Position numbers and translations under genes: made by a program. A model generated the notes under the pieces. It ran no database searches. It saw only the letters and a list, made by a program, of their open reading frames with translations, and was not told the DNA's origin. Below, piece after piece: positions 1 through 9,232 of a stretch of 64,000 bases of DNA (position 1 is the stretch's first letter; each line of letters begins with the position of its first letter). Origin of the DNA: Martelella mediterranea (GTDB taxonomy: Bacteria; Pseudomonadota; Alphaproteobacteria; Rhizobiales; Rhizobiaceae); the NCBI RefSeq assembly GCF_004342225.1, contig NZ_SMAR01000012.1, positions 1 through 64,000 of the forward strand, given 5' to 3'.

Positions 1-89
1 CGATCGCGATGGAAGAAAAGCTTCGCTTCGCGATCCGCGAAGGTGGCCGCACCGTCGGCGCCGGTATCGTGGCTTCTATCGTCGAGTAA
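1..89 (+). CDS. tuf: Elongation factor Tu, C-terminal fragment (cut by window edge)
   Basis: Frame 3 reads IAMEEKLRFAIREGGRTVGAG and ends in VASIVE before a TAA stop. This is the extreme C-terminus of bacterial EF-Tu (domain III), the GTPase that delivers aminoacyl-tRNA to the ribosome. Only 28 residues are in the window. No tRNA-Trp, secE or nusG follows, so this may be the tuf copy that ends the str operon, or one whose surroundings have changed. A hairpin terminator follows directly. Confidence 0.93.
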   Translation, partial: IAMEEKLRFAIREGGRTVGAGIVASIVE

Positions 90-115
90 TCGACGCGCAA
101 TAGTCAATTCGAAAA

Positions 116-147
116 AGCCCCGTCGGAGCGATCCGGCGGGGCTTATT
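116..147 (+). terminator. Rho-independent terminator after tuf
   Basis: The arms AGCCCCG (116-122) and CGGGGCT (137-143) enclose a GC-rich loop with further pairing and are followed by TATT. The hairpin is 27 bases after the tuf stop. Confidence 0.7.
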
Positions 148-158
148 CGTATGGTAGT

Positions 159-911
159 TCAATAGCTTTTGTTGTCCTGCACCGGTACTGCCTGTTTCCA
201 GAGATCTTCATAGATCGCTATCTTGGTAGTGGCGATTGTAGGTTGAAGGGGCACTAGATATGTGGGTTTTTTGCCTGCGTCTTTAATTGAGCCACCAACT
301 ATCCAACAATCATTGCCATCAACTATAACTAGGCGATCATGTAGGTCTCTGCTTTTTCTCAGCAGCGGTTCGCGGCCGTATTGAGCCTTAAACGCTGATA
401 AATGGCCCGCTACGTCGTTTGCATATCGGCCGCATAGCACTTTTATTTCGCACCGCCCGCCTATGGACGTAAAATAGGTTTGAAATGTTGCTCCATCGAA
501 GTATGGATCGACAACGAAAACGGAGGTTTGAGCGGCTGAAATGATCTCGCTTAGGTCTTTCAGGAAATCGTATTGTCGCTGCGATTCATATACCTCGCCA
601 ATATGTTCGTGACCTTCGAGCTCTAACTCGAGTTTTATCTCCTCCGCTGCCGCTACCAGCAGCTGGCGGAATGACTCTCTGGACAATGCCCAATATCTGA
701 CTGTGATCGACTTCTGGTTGTTGAAGGCCAATTTATGCTCAATTCCTAAACGTGCCAGTAGTGCACCAATCCGAGCAATCCATTGCTGAGGTGCAGAAGT
801 TGCATCTGCGATGTACATCTCTCCGAAATCGGGTGCTGTTTCTATCTCGTGCAAAATCTTCATCAGCAACACCTGCATTGCTGCGGGATCATTCGTTCCT
901 AGGTGTATCAT
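159..911 (-). CDS. PLD-like domain protein with a single diverged HKD motif
   Basis: 250 residues, ATG start behind a GGGGG ribosome site. The C-terminal half (about 115-250) looks like a phospholipase D-fold nuclease or transferase half. LHDRLVIVDG at 190-199 fits the HxK(x)4D motif with Arg for Lys (H191, R193, D198), followed by GGSIKDAG at 206-213. One motif implies a homodimer if active. The N-terminal 110 residues match nothing I recognise. No signal peptide or membrane segment is visible. Codon use and base composition are more AT-rich than in the flanking housekeeping genes, and the gene stands alone between tuf and an unrelated transporter, which suggests acquisition. This HDR + GxSxKD form occurs in nuclease-like proteins of mobile and defence contexts (general family knowledge); a defence role here is only a guess. 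Confidence 0.6.
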   Translation of the reverse strand: MIHLGTNDPAAMQVLLMKILHEIETAPDFGEMYIADATSAPQQWIARIGALLARLGIEHKLAFNNQKSITVRYWALSRESFRQLLVAAAEEIKLELELEGHEHIGEVYESQRQYDFLKDLSEIISAAQTSVFVVDPYFDGATFQTYFTSIGGRCEIKVLCGRYANDVAGHLSAFKAQYGREPLLRKSRDLHDRLVIVDGNDCWIVGGSIKDAGKKPTYLVPLQPTIATTKIAIYEDLWKQAVPVQDNKSY

Positions 912-952
912 TTTCTGGCCCCCTTGTTTCGCTTCTTGTTATTCCAGTCAGC

Positions 953-1876
953 TCATCCACCCAAAACCAGCATTACCATCGGTAGCGTAAAGAACGACAG
1001 TACTGTCTGCACCGTTACCACGGCTGCATAAAGCCGGGCGTCGCCACCGAGCTGGCGCGCCAGCACATATCCGTTCATCGCTGTGGGAACACCGGCGCCC
1101 AGGACCATCATCGTCAGAGGCGTGCCGGAAACACCGAGGGTTTTTGCAAGGGCGAAGATGATGACCGGGAACAGGAGGAGCTTGAAGGCTGACGGCAACA
1201 GCACGAGCGGCTTTGGCTTCAATGCGTCGGAAAGCACCAGTCCTGCGCCGACCAGCACAAGGCCCATGCCCAGAGCAGCGCGGGCCATCAGGTCCATGGT
1301 GACGAAGACCGGCTCATAAACCGGAATACCGCCGAAGTTGAAAACAATGCCAAGCAGCGACGCAAGCACCAGCGGGTTGGTGACGATTTTGCGGATCATC
1401 GCAGTGATATTCCGGTCTTCACCAGAAAACCAGACAAGCACAAATACATTGATGATGTTGAGAGGGATGATGTTCACCGTCATCATCAGGGCAATAACGG
1501 CCATGCCCTCAAGGCCAGCGAGCTTGTCGGCGATGGCAAGTGCCATAAACCCGTTCCAGCGGGTGGATGTCTGGAAGAGTGAGGTAAAGGCAGGCGAGCC
1601 GACACCGGCTTTTTTCAGCGGAAACCACAAAGCCATGGTGAGCGCGGAAAGCGCAAGGACGCCGAGAAAAGAGGCAGTGCCGATACCGCCTGCCGCAAGA
1701 TCTGAAAAATCCGCCCGCGCCAGTGTCGTAAACAGAAGCGCCGGGAAAAGGACATAATAGCCAAACTGGTTCAGGCCAGACCAGAAGTCGCCGGTAAAAA
1801 TCGGCAGGCGTTTCAAAAAAGCGCCAAGGGCCACAGTCAGAAATATTGGAAGAATACTTTCAAAAATAATGATCAT
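953..1876 (-). CDS. AEC (auxin efflux carrier) family permease
   Basis: About 307 residues from ATG 1876. A GTG 20 codons upstream (1936) would add a hydrophilic RSGKRLSRER-type extension, so I prefer the ATG, which opens straight into a membrane helix (MIIIFESILPIFLTVALG). About ten hydrophobic segments form the usual two five-helix bundles of the AEC/MFS-unrelated permease family. Members export or exchange organic acids such as malate, or auxin-like compounds; the substrate cannot be read from the sequence. It is monocistronic, and the PLD-like gene lies downstream on the same strand 40 bases away. Confidence 0.85.
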   Translation of the reverse strand: MIIIFESILPIFLTVALGAFLKRLPIFTGDFWSGLNQFGYYVLFPALLFTTLARADFSDLAAGGIGTASFLGVLALSALTMALWFPLKKAGVGSPAFTSLFQTSTRWNGFMALAIADKLAGLEGMAVIALMMTVNIIPLNIINVFVLVWFSGEDRNITAMIRKIVTNPLVLASLLGIVFNFGGIPVYEPVFVTMDLMARAALGMGLVLVGAGLVLSDALKPKPLVLLPSAFKLLLFPVIIFALAKTLGVSGTPLTMMVLGAGVPTAMNGYVLARQLGGDARLYAAVVTVQTVLSFFTLPMVMLVLGG

Positions 1877-1978
1877 CGTGTCCGCATATTTGCTTCGGGT
1901 TAACCGTTCGCGTGAAAGTCGCTTGCCAGAACGCACTGCAATCTGTCAGAAAGGCGATAACGAAGGATGAATGTATTC

Positions 1979-2161
1979 ATGCGCCCGATTTCCGGACAGT
2001 GTATTAATGTCGGCCTGATGAGCCTGTTTTTTGTGCTTCTCCCTCTGGAGTTGCCAATCAGTGCGGCCATCATGGGGGCGATCGTGCTGGCGGACTATGC
2101 TTTCAGCCCTGAGCGTATGTTTAAATCAGAGCAGGATGGTCAGCAGCCGGCGCAGGAGTGA
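1979..2161 (+). CDS. Small single-pass membrane protein, function unknown
   Basis: A 60-residue reading from ATG 1979, which has GAAGGA (1962-1967) 11 bases upstream. An in-frame ATG at 1967 would sit directly on that site and is less likely. One clear hydrophobic stretch (GLMSLFFVLLPLELPISAAIMG region) is followed by a short charged tail rich in Glu and Gln. It ends nine bases before the convergent ruvX. I recognise no family. Confidence 0.5.
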   Translation: MRPISGQCINVGLMSLFFVLLPLELPISAAIMGAIVLADYAFSPERMFKSEQDGQQPAQE

Positions 2162-2169
2162 CGCTGCTT

Positions 2170-2634
2170 TTAAAGTGCTTTCAGCCGATCCAGCGCGCCC
2201 TGAAGAATGAATGCGGCGGCCGCTGAGTCGATCCGTTCTGCACGCTTCTGGCGCGACACGTCCATTTCCAGCAAAGCCCGTTCTGCAGCAACGGTTGAGA
2301 GCCGTTCGTCCCAGAAGGTGAAGGGGATGTCGGTTTTCGGTTCCATATTGCGTACGAAAGCGCGTGTGGCCTGTACCCGAGGTCCGGCGCTGCCATCCAT
2401 ATTCATCGGCAGGCCAATCACAAAAGCCGCGATACGCTCCTTTTGCGCGAAGCTCAGAAGAATTTCGGCGTCTTTTGTGAACTTTGTTCTTTTCAGTACC
2501 GGACGTGGACTGGAAAAGCGTCGCGACATATCCGAAACCGCAAGGCCAATCGTTTTGGTTCCAAGATCCAGCCCGGCAATGACAGCGTGACCGTCAAGGG
2601 TTTCGGCCAGATTCTCGATGGTCAGAACGGTCAT
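2170..2634 (-). CDS. ruvX: YqgF/RuvX-family putative Holliday junction resolvase / pre-16S rRNA nuclease
   Basis: 154 residues, close to the family's usual length. The RNase H-like fold is shown by [15 protein letters not shown] near the N-terminus (first catalytic Asp), [15 protein letters not shown] in the middle, [15 protein letters not shown] (catalytic Glu) and a final Asp in [16 protein letters not shown]. Members process the 5' end of 16S rRNA and have been called Holliday junction resolvases by structure. It is transcribed divergently from the UPF0173 hydrolase gene. Confidence 0.93.
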   Translation of the reverse strand: MTVLTIENLAETLDGHAVIAGLDLGTKTIGLAVSDMSRRFSSPRPVLKRTKFTKDAEILLSFAQKERIAAFVIGLPMNMDGSAGPRVQATRAFVRNMEPKTDIPFTFWDERLSTVAAERALLEMDVSRQKRAERIDSAAAAFILQGALDRLKAL

Positions 2635-2747
2635 GTCTGCTTCCTGTCAGTCAGATTGATGGTGCGCCCGCATGGAATCTGACACGGTTCCGCATTAGTT
2701 TATTGTCAGAAGCATTCCACATACCGTCCGCAAGGAGGAAAAGCAAA

Positions 2748-3452
2748 ATGAAGCTCATCTGGCTTGGACATTCCGCATTTCGCATCGAAACGGCTGAGGC
2801 CACAATCCTGATCGACCCTTTCTTTACGGGCAATGCCTCATTTGAGGGGCTTGACCGGGAAAAGCTCACCGAAGGCGTCACTCACATTCTCCTGACGCAT
2901 GGGCACGGCGATCATCTGGGGGATACGGTTGAAATCGCCAGGCAAACCGGTGCGACAGTGCTCGCGAATGCGGATCTTGCGTCCTGGCTTTCCACCAAGG
3001 GGCTGGAAAAGCTGGAGCCCGGCAATACCGGAGGCACGGTCGATTTCGGCTCTTTCACGGTCACCTTCACCAATGCGCTTCACTCGTCCGCATTCCTGAC
3101 AGAAGATGGGGTGTCGCATGCGCTGGGTAATCCTAACGGTCTGATGCTGCACATAGATGATGAACCGACTGTCTATCATATGGGGGATACAGATATTTTT
3201 TCCGATATGGCCCTAATCAACGAGCTTCATGGCCCGGCGATCGGTCTGGTGCCAATCGGGGATCGTTTCACGATGGGGGGAGCTGTGGCGGCGCTGGCCT
3301 GCAAGCGCTATTTCAATTTTGATGCTGTAATCCCGATTCACTATGGCACGTTCCCGATTATCGATCAGACACCGGATGCCTTTGTAGAGGGGATGGCCGG
3401 GTCCTCCACCGTGGTGAAAACGCCGAAACCGGGCGAGGCAATCAGTTTCTGA
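2748..3452 (+). CDS. UPF0173 metal-dependent hydrolase (metallo-beta-lactamase fold)
   Basis: 234 residues from ATG 2748, chosen because AAGGAGGA (2732-2739) lies eight bases upstream; an in-frame start at 2703 lacks one. [14 protein letters not shown] opens the protein and [11 protein letters not shown] carries the HxHxDH metal motif. Later metal ligands are in YHMGDTDIF and IPIHYGTFP. This pattern is typical of the UPF0173 / UlaG-like branch of the metallo-hydrolase superfamily. The physiological substrate is not known. It stands between ruvX and the gatCA operon. Confidence 0.9.
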   Translation: MKLIWLGHSAFRIETAEATILIDPFFTGNASFEGLDREKLTEGVTHILLTHGHGDHLGDTVEIARQTGATVLANADLASWLSTKGLEKLEPGNTGGTVDFGSFTVTFTNALHSSAFLTEDGVSHALGNPNGLMLHIDDEPTVYHMGDTDIFSDMALINELHGPAIGLVPIGDRFTMGGAVAALACKRYFNFDAVIPIHYGTFPIIDQTPDAFVEGMAGSSTVVKTPKPGEAISF

Positions 3453-3526
3453 AGAAATGCCCCGTTGCGAAGGGAGGCTCAGCCCTTTATAGCGGTTGAT
3501 GAAACTGTTGATCCGGAGAAAATTTC

Positions 3527-3814
3527 ATGTCCGTGGACACCGCCACTGTAAAACGCGTTGCAAAACTGGCCCGTATTGCTGTCGATGACGATGGTGCAGA
3601 ACGTATGACCGGTGAACTGAATGCGATTTTAGGCTTTGTCGAACAACTGGGAGAGGTCAATGTTGATGGCGTTGAGCCTATGACTTCGGTCATGCCCATG
3701 GACATGAAAAAGCGCGAAGATGTCGTCACCGACGGTAACAAGGCCGACGATATTGTCGCCAATGCGCCGGAGACGGAACGGAATTTCTTTCTTGTACCTA
3801 AAGTCGTGGAGTGA
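3527..3814 (+). CDS. gatC: Asp-tRNA(Asn)/Glu-tRNA(Gln) amidotransferase subunit C
   Basis: 95 residues, the usual GatC length. It opens [21 protein letters not shown] and holds the conserved [21 protein letters not shown] segment. GatC is the small belt subunit that stabilises GatA-GatB during transamidation of misacylated Glu-tRNA(Gln) and Asp-tRNA(Asn). GGAGAAAATTTC precedes the ATG. It is followed three bases later by a GNAT gene and then gatA; gatB lies about 2 kb beyond gatA. Confidence 0.95.
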   Translation: MSVDTATVKRVAKLARIAVDDDGAERMTGELNAILGFVEQLGEVNVDGVEPMTSVMPMDMKKREDVVTDGNKADDIVANAPETERNFFLVPKVVE

Positions 3815-3817
3815 GGT

Positions 3818-4279
3818 ATGGTACGTCCCATTATTGATATCGAAAGCCCGCATGACGATTCGCTGCGCACGCTCTTCGTTGAACTGAAATCTTCGATGAC
3901 GGCGATGTCGTCATCGGACGTTATTGATTATCAGCTTTCTGTCGATGTCAGTTCCCCCAGTGCAACAACCTTCGTTGCGCGCGTGGATGGCAAAGCTGTC
4001 GGTACCGGTTCGCTGGTGCGCCATTCCGGCGGTGTGGCAGAAGCCAAGAGGCTTTTCACCGAGCCTGCTTACCGCAAACACGGCATTGGCCGGTCTATTT
4101 TGCGCCATATCAGCTCTCTTGCCGCCTCTGAGGGCTTCAAGGAGCTTGTGATGGTGACGGATGCCAAACTCGATGATTCAATTGCTTTTGCGGAGAAAGC
4201 AGGATTTTCGCGTCGCGAAAAGATTCTCGACCATGCGCCCAGCAAGCATTCGATTTTCTTTGCCAAGACGCTCCCCTGA
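3818..4279 (+). CDS. GNAT-family N-acetyltransferase placed between gatC and gatA
   Basis: 153 residues with the acetyl-CoA binding motif A: RKHGIGRSILRHISSLAASEG (about 83-103) matches the RxxGxG/A signature. The preceding segment AKRLFTEPAYR is the usual beta-4 approach. The gene starts three bases after the gatC stop and ends six bases before the gatA GTG, so it is certainly part of the gatCA transcript. The acceptor substrate is unknown; the position may reflect only co-expression. Confidence 0.85.
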   Translation: MVRPIIDIESPHDDSLRTLFVELKSSMTAMSSSDVIDYQLSVDVSSPSATTFVARVDGKAVGTGSLVRHSGGVAEAKRLFTEPAYRKHGIGRSILRHISSLAASEGFKELVMVTDAKLDDSIAFAEKAGFSRREKILDHAPSKHSIFFAKTLP

Positions 4280-4294
4280 TTTGAAGTGACAGAA

Positions 4295-5776
4295 ATGACC
4301 GAACTGACCAGCCTGACCATCGCCGAGGCCCGCGACAAGCTTGCGGCGAAGGATATTACCGCGACTGAACTGACGGCCGCTTACCTGAAAGCGATTGAAG
4401 ATCATAACAGTACGTTTAACGCTTATGTCGCGGTGACACCCGAGCGCGCTCTGGCCATGGCCAAAGCCTCGGATCTCAAGCTGTCTCAGGGGCAGGGCGG
4501 AGCACTGGAAGGTATTCCGCTCGGCGTCAAGGACCTGTTCGGCACCAAGGATGTTCACACTCAGGCCGCCTCGCATATTCTTGACGGATTCAAGCCGAAG
4601 TATGAGTCCACCGTCACCCAGAATCTCTGGGATGACGGTGCGGTTATGCTGGGCAAGCTCAATATGGATGAGTTTGCCATGGGCTCTTCGAACGAGACAT
4701 CGTATTACGGGCCGGTTATCAACCCCTGGCGCGAACAGGGATCAGACCGTCAGCTTGTGTCCGGTGGTTCTTCGGGTGGTTCTGCTGCTGCCGTGGCTGC
4801 ATGGCTTTGCGCCGGCGCAACGGCAACGGATACGGGCGGCTCGATCCGCCAGCCCGCAGCCTTTACCGGCACAGTCGGCATTAAGCCGACCTATGGCCGC
4901 TGCTCGCGCTGGGGCGTGGTTGCCTTTGCGTCCTCGCTGGATCAGGCAGGCCCGATTGCCCGTGACGTGCGCGATTCAGCGATCCTGCTGAAATCCATGG
5001 CCAGCGTTGATGCCAAGGATACGACCTCCGTCGATCTGCCAGTGCCGGATTACGAAGCCGCCATCGGCCAGTCCGTGAAGGGTATGAAGATCGGCATTCC
5101 GAAAGAATATCGTGTTGACGGTATGTCGGAAGAAATCGAAAAACTCTGGAGCCAGGGTATTGCGTGGCTCAAAGATGCCGGCGCTGAGATTGTCGATATC
5201 TCCCTGCCGCACACCAAGTACGCGTTGCCGGCTTACTACATCGTCGCCCCTGCCGAGGCGTCTTCAAACCTTGCACGTTATGACGGCGTGAAATACGGCC
5301 TGCGCGTGCCCGGCAAGGACATTGCCGACATGTACGAAAAGACCCGTGCAGAAGGTTTTGGCGAAGAAGTACAGCGCCGCATTATGATTGGGACTTACGT
5401 GCTTTCGGCAGGCTATTACGATGCCTACTATCTGAAAGCCCAGAAGGTTCGCACCCTGATCAAGCGTGACTTCGAAAATGTTTTCGCACAGGGTGTCGAT
5501 ACCATCCTGACGCCTGCGACACCGTCAGCTGCCTTTGGTATTGCCGATACAGAGCTCGCCAGAGACCCGGTGAAGATGTATCTGAATGATATCTTTACGG
5601 TGACCGTCAATATGGCTGGTCTACCGGGCATTTCTGTGCCTGCCGGTGTCGACGCCAAGGGGCTTCCGCTTGGTCTGCAGCTTATCGGTAAGCCCTTCGA
5701 TGAAGAGACGCTGTTCCGCACGGCTTCGGTCATTGAAAAGGCCGCTGGACGCTTTACCCCTGAAAAGTGGTGGTAG
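4295..5776 (+). CDS. gatA: Asp-tRNA(Asn)/Glu-tRNA(Gln) amidotransferase subunit A
   Basis: 493 residues from ATG 4295. GTG 4286 is three codons earlier, but TGAAG (4282-4286) is spaced for the ATG. Amidase-signature enzyme that hydrolyses glutamine and passes ammonia to GatB. The Ser-cisSer-Lys triad is visible as GVKDLFG (Lys about 79) and the glycine/serine loop [11 protein letters not shown] near residue 150, with [13 protein letters not shown] after it. Full length. A strong terminator follows, so gatB is expressed separately. Confidence 0.97.
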   Translation: MTELTSLTIAEARDKLAAKDITATELTAAYLKAIEDHNSTFNAYVAVTPERALAMAKASDLKLSQGQGGALEGIPLGVKDLFGTKDVHTQAASHILDGFKPKYESTVTQNLWDDGAVMLGKLNMDEFAMGSSNETSYYGPVINPWREQGSDRQLVSGGSSGGSAAAVAAWLCAGATATDTGGSIRQPAAFTGTVGIKPTYGRCSRWGVVAFASSLDQAGPIARDVRDSAILLKSMASVDAKDTTSVDLPVPDYEAAIGQSVKGMKIGIPKEYRVDGMSEEIEKLWSQGIAWLKDAGAEIVDISLPHTKYALPAYYIVAPAEASSNLARYDGVKYGLRVPGKDIADMYEKTRAEGFGEEVQRRIMIGTYVLSAGYYDAYYLKAQKVRTLIKRDFENVFAQGVDTILTPATPSAAFGIADTELARDPVKMYLNDIFTVTVNMAGLPGISVPAGVDAKGLPLGLQLIGKPFDEETLFRTASVIEKAAGRFTPEKWW

Positions 5777-5822
5777 GGCTTTTATCAGCCAGTTGATTGC
5801 TTGGTGTAAGGCAGTGAATACG

Positions 5823-5848
5823 AAAGAGGGCTTAAGTGCCCTCTTTTT
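5823..5848 (+). terminator. Rho-independent terminator of gatC-GNAT-gatA
   Basis: Perfect stem AAAGAGGGC (5823-5831) / GCCCTCTTT (5838-5846), loop TTAAGT, T-run to 5848. It is 47 bases after the gatA stop. Confidence 0.9.
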
Positions 5849-5946
5849 GCGTTTCGGCGGCCTCAGCCGCTAAATGATCACCGATTTTGCGGGTTTTAGA
5901 CGCATTTCTGAATATGTCTGCGCGCTTTCAAAGCGTCAGAAGAAAT

Positions 5947-6756
5947 GTGATCGTGAAGACCAAAACCCTCCTGTTGATAGCGCTACTGGTGACAGTGGCA
6001 TCGTGTTCAACCCTGCCTTCCGGTAATCCGGAGACACAGGCCCGCAACCACTTCGTCGTTCAGTCCGCCAGTGGAGACGGAGGTGCCAGCGACACCGGGC
6101 CGGATGATCGGCTTCGTCTGTCCTATGCCTCTCCGGCAGCTAGCGGAGAGGATTCGCTGACGGGTGCCTCTTCTGCTTTCGACCTGATTGCGCGGTTTGG
6201 CAACAGCGAAATCAATGTCTACCGGTTTAAAGATCCTGATAGCGGTCGCATGGCCTTTTACGACGCCAAAGGCGAAAAGCTGGGGCAGTATCTGCTACGC
6301 AATCCCGTGCCGGATGGCCGGAAAACGTCTGGCTACGGCATGCGCCGTCATCCCGTGTTGAAGACAACCCGCATGCATGCCGGTGTCGACTGGGCAGCGC
6401 CTGTGGGCACGCCGATTTATGCGGCTGCAGATGGTATCGTTCGCTTTGCAGGCCGGGATGGTGGCGATGGTCAGCAGATCGTGATCGATCACGGCTTCGG
6501 TTACAAAACAGCCTATAGTCATCAAAGCAAATTTGCCAAGGGCATCAAATCCGGTGTGGCAGTGAAGCAGGGCGATATCATCGGCTATGTCGGCCAGTCG
6601 GGTCTGGCGACTGGTCCTCACCTTCATTACGAGGTCATCGTCAATGGCCGCAAGGTAAACCCCATGCATGTGCATTTCATCATTGAGGGGCAGTTGAAAG
6701 GCCGTGACCTTGCGAGGTTTAAGACAGACGTAAAACGGGCCGAAGCTGCCAGCTGA
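5947..6756 (+). CDS. M23-family (LytM-type) peptidase lipoprotein
   Basis: About 269 residues from GTG 5947, with GAAGAA just upstream; GTG 5953 is also possible. Earlier in-frame starts (TTG 5887, ATG 5914) would place a polar stretch before the signal sequence. The start gives KTKTLLLIALLVTVASCS, a lipoprotein signal with lipobox VASC. The C-terminal M23 domain has the zinc motifs HAGVDWAAPVGTPIYA (HxxxD), GDGQQIVIDHGFGYKTAYSH and GPHLHYEV (HxH). It therefore probably cleaves or binds peptidoglycan cross-bridges from the periplasmic face. About 90 residues of low-complexity linker precede the catalytic part. Confidence 0.85.
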   Translation: MIVKTKTLLLIALLVTVASCSTLPSGNPETQARNHFVVQSASGDGGASDTGPDDRLRLSYASPAASGEDSLTGASSAFDLIARFGNSEINVYRFKDPDSGRMAFYDAKGEKLGQYLLRNPVPDGRKTSGYGMRRHPVLKTTRMHAGVDWAAPVGTPIYAAADGIVRFAGRDGGDGQQIVIDHGFGYKTAYSHQSKFAKGIKSGVAVKQGDIIGYVGQSGLATGPHLHYEVIVNGRKVNPMHVHFIIEGQLKGRDLARFKTDVKRAEAAS

Positions 6757-6840
6757 GGAATTGGTGGATGCGACGAAACTCTTGAAAGCGGATCCTCCAA
6801 AGATCACATCATGGTCGTGATAAATTTCGAGGAGGCTTGA

Positions 6841-7116
6841 ATGGCTGTCGATCAGACACAAAAACTGGCGATTGCGCTTGATAAGCTGGCAGCTGCCGGA
6901 TTTTCCATGGGGCCTGAATGGGAAGGGTTGCATGCCATTTGTCAGGCCTATGAAGGTGCGCCGTTGTTTGACCGTGGTCATGCGCTGTGTCACCGGATTG
7001 AAGGCGATAGCTGGAATGCCGGTTATTGGTACCGCCGTGCGGGCACCACACCGCCCGGCGGCACGCTGGGATCCGAGTATCGTCAGCTGAAGGCGGATAT
7101 TGAGGATAGTGTGTGA
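6841..7116 (+). CDS. Conserved-looking hypothetical protein, 91 residues
   Basis: The ATG is preceded by GAGGAGG with good spacing, which strongly supports translation. The product is soluble with no membrane helix. It is rich in aromatic and small residues in its second half (DSWNAGYWYRRAGTTPPGG) and has two cysteines in the centre. I do not recognise the family. It follows the M23 peptidase gene by 84 bases on the same strand; a possible weak hairpin lies at 7117-7138. Confidence 0.7.
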   Translation: MAVDQTQKLAIALDKLAAAGFSMGPEWEGLHAICQAYEGAPLFDRGHALCHRIEGDSWNAGYWYRRAGTTPPGGTLGSEYRQLKADIEDSV

Positions 7117-7151
7117 GGAACGCGGATAGCCGCGTCCCTCTGTTGGCTGTT

Positions 7152-7409
7152 TTATCTGTTATCCGGCTGGCTTCTGACCAGTTCCAGGCCGCGCTGCGTG
7201 ATCTGGTAGGGTCGTCCGCGTGTTGAGCGGATTGCCCGTTTCGCCTTCAGTTTGCGAAACAAAATCAGATCGACACCGGGAAAACGCCAGCCTTCCCGTG
7301 TGTAGCAATCGATCCGGTCGATCTTTCTGCTGTCATTGCGGATGAGCTCGATTCTGCCGCCCTGAGCCAGCAGATGCAAAATGCGCTGTTCGTCGCGCGA
7401 AATGTCCAT
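7152..7409 (-). CDS. yjhX: YjhX-family (UPF0386) protein, putative toxin
   Basis: 85 residues, matching the usual YjhX length. MDISRDEQRILHLLAQGGRI at the start, KIDRIDCYTREGW in the middle and RGRPYQITQRGLELVR at the end are characteristic. The family has a winged-helix-like fold and is annotated as a toxin in E. coli, although its target is unclear. No antitoxin-like partner ORF is adjacent. A 22-base palindrome lies 21-42 bases upstream of its start and could be an operator. Confidence 0.85.
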   Translation of the reverse strand: MDISRDEQRILHLLAQGGRIELIRNDSRKIDRIDCYTREGWRFPGVDLILFRKLKAKRAIRSTRGRPYQITQRGLELVRSQPDNR

Positions 7410-7726
7410 TGTTCTGAAATCCGTACACGGCGCTCTTTTTTAAAAGAGCGCAAACGATCTTTGCCGCACATCTTAAGCGATGGCGGGGCTTATCGTTCTG
7501 GCCACTGCGCACGCGCGTCCCTGATACTTCAGAGAAAGCGGGCAGGGCCCTTACCGGGATTCCATATGGTTAGACATCAAAACTCCTGATTGTCAGCCTT
7601 GAGATAGTCAAGCTTCCGGATAAGGTCAAGCAATTGCGCACATCCGGCGTGTTCAGCCGCTTGCGTCAGGCGCGCAATTGCTCTACCTCACAAAGCAAAC
7701 CTTCGAATGTGAATGACGAGCTGACC
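7410..7726. other. Divergent intergenic region between yjhX and gatB
   Basis: 317 bases. It holds the palindrome at 7430-7451. On the minus strand there is also an eight-codon ORF (7577 down to 7551, MSNHMESR) behind a well-spaced GGAG, which could be a leader peptide or a remnant. The gatB promoter must lie here, but I see no convincing -35/-10 pair. Confidence 0.5.
7430..7451. promoter_or_regulatory. Perfect 10-bp inverted repeat upstream of yjhX, candidate operator
   Basis: GCGCTCTTTT (7430-7439) and AAAAGAGCGC (7442-7451) flank TT. It lies between yjhX (leftward, start 7409) and gatB (rightward, start 7727). No gene reads into it from upstream on either strand, so an operator is more likely than a terminator. 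Confidence 0.5.
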
Positions 7727-9229
7727 ATGACCATTGTCGATACCCGCACGCCTGATCCGAAACGCCTGATTCCCGGAGCCACCGGTGATTGGGAGGTGAT
7801 TGTCGGTCTGGAGGTGCATGCGCAGGTCACCAGCAATTCCAAGCTGTTTTCAGGTTCATCCACCGCCTTCGGCAAGGCGCCAAACGCCAATGTTTCGCTG
7901 GTGGACGCCGCTATGCCTGGTATGCTGCCGGTGATTAACGAGGAATGCGTAAAACAGGCGGTGCGCACCGGACTTGGTCTGAAAGCACAGATTAACAAGC
8001 GCTCGATCTTCGACCGGAAGAACTATTTTTATCCCGACCTGCCGCAGGGCTACCAGATTTCTCAATATAAGGACCCGATTGTCGGTGAGGGCAAAATCAC
8101 GATTTCGCTCGGCCCGGACAAGAAGGGCAATTTCGAGGATATCGAAATCGGTATTGAGCGGCTGCATCTGGAGCAGGATGCGGGTAAGTCGATGCACGAC
8201 CAGCATCCGTCCATGTCGTTTGTCGATTTGAACCGCTCCGGCGTGGCGCTGATGGAAATTGTCTCCAAACCGGATTTGCGCTCTGCGGACGAGGCGAAGG
8301 CCTATGTGACGAAGCTGCGCACCATTGTCCGTTACCTTGGCACCTGTGACGGGAATATGGATGAAGGCTCGATGCGCGCGGATGTGAATGTCTCCGTCCG
8401 TCGCCCCGGTGAGGACTTTGGTACGCGCTGCGAAATCAAGAATGTGAACTCGATCCGTTTCGTCGGCATGGCAATCGAGAGCGAAGCGCGTCGCCAGATT
8501 GATATTCTGGAAGAGGGCGGCGCGATTGATCAGGAGACCCGCCTGTTTGATCCGGTCAAGGGTGAAACGCGGTCGATGCGTTCCAAGGAAGATGCGCACG
8601 ACTACCGCTATTTCCCCGATCCCGATCTGCTGCCACTCGAATTCGATGATGCCTTTATCGAAGAACTGGCAAAGGATTTGCCGGAGCTTCCTGACGATAA
8701 AAAGGCCCGCTTCATCAACGAGTTTGGTCTTTCGGTTTACGATGCATCTGTTCTGGTGTCCGATAAGGCTGTTTCTGACTATTACGAAAAGCTTGTTGCC
8801 GGTCATGACGCAAAGGCTGGCGCAAACTGGGTAATCAACGACCTTTTGGGCGCCTTGAACAAGGCTGGTAAGGGCATTGATGAGACGCCCGTTTCGCCCG
8901 AGCAGTTGGGCGCGATCCTTGATCTGATCAAGGAAGGCACGATTTCCGGGAAGATTGCCAAGGATCTGTTCGAAATCGTCTGGAACGAAGGCGGTGACCC
9001 GAAAGTGATCGTCGAAGAACGCGGTATGAAGCAGGTCACGGATATGGGGGCGATCGAAAAGATCGTCGATGATATTATCGCGGACAATCCCGAGCAGGCC
9101 GAAAAGGTCAAGGACAAGCCGTCTCTGGCTGGCTGGTTTGTCGGTCAGGTGATGAAGGCCTCCAAGGGCAAGGCCAATCCGCAGGCTGTGCAGAAGCTGG
9201 TGAAGGAAAAACTCGGCGTCGAGGAGTAA
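7727..9229 (+). CDS. gatB: Asp-tRNA(Asn)/Glu-tRNA(Gln) amidotransferase subunit B
   Basis: 500 residues from ATG 7727 ([12 protein letters not shown]); 31 codons of in-frame upstream sequence lack homology-like features. GatB is the kinase-transamidase subunit that phosphorylates the misacylated tRNA. Family landmarks: [13 protein letters not shown], the zinc/active-site region [51 protein letters not shown], and a C-terminal YqeY-like tail with [20 protein letters not shown]. Complete. Confidence 0.97.
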   Translation: MTIVDTRTPDPKRLIPGATGDWEVIVGLEVHAQVTSNSKLFSGSSTAFGKAPNANVSLVDAAMPGMLPVINEECVKQAVRTGLGLKAQINKRSIFDRKNYFYPDLPQGYQISQYKDPIVGEGKITISLGPDKKGNFEDIEIGIERLHLEQDAGKSMHDQHPSMSFVDLNRSGVALMEIVSKPDLRSADEAKAYVTKLRTIVRYLGTCDGNMDEGSMRADVNVSVRRPGEDFGTRCEIKNVNSIRFVGMAIESEARRQIDILEEGGAIDQETRLFDPVKGETRSMRSKEDAHDYRYFPDPDLLPLEFDDAFIEELAKDLPELPDDKKARFINEFGLSVYDASVLVSDKAVSDYYEKLVAGHDAKAGANWVINDLLGALNKAGKGIDETPVSPEQLGAILDLIKEGTISGKIAKDLFEIVWNEGGDPKVIVEERGMKQVTDMGAIEKIVDDIIADNPEQAEKVKDKPSLAGWFVGQVMKASKGKANPQAVQKLVKEKLGVEE

Positions 9230-9232
9230 GGT

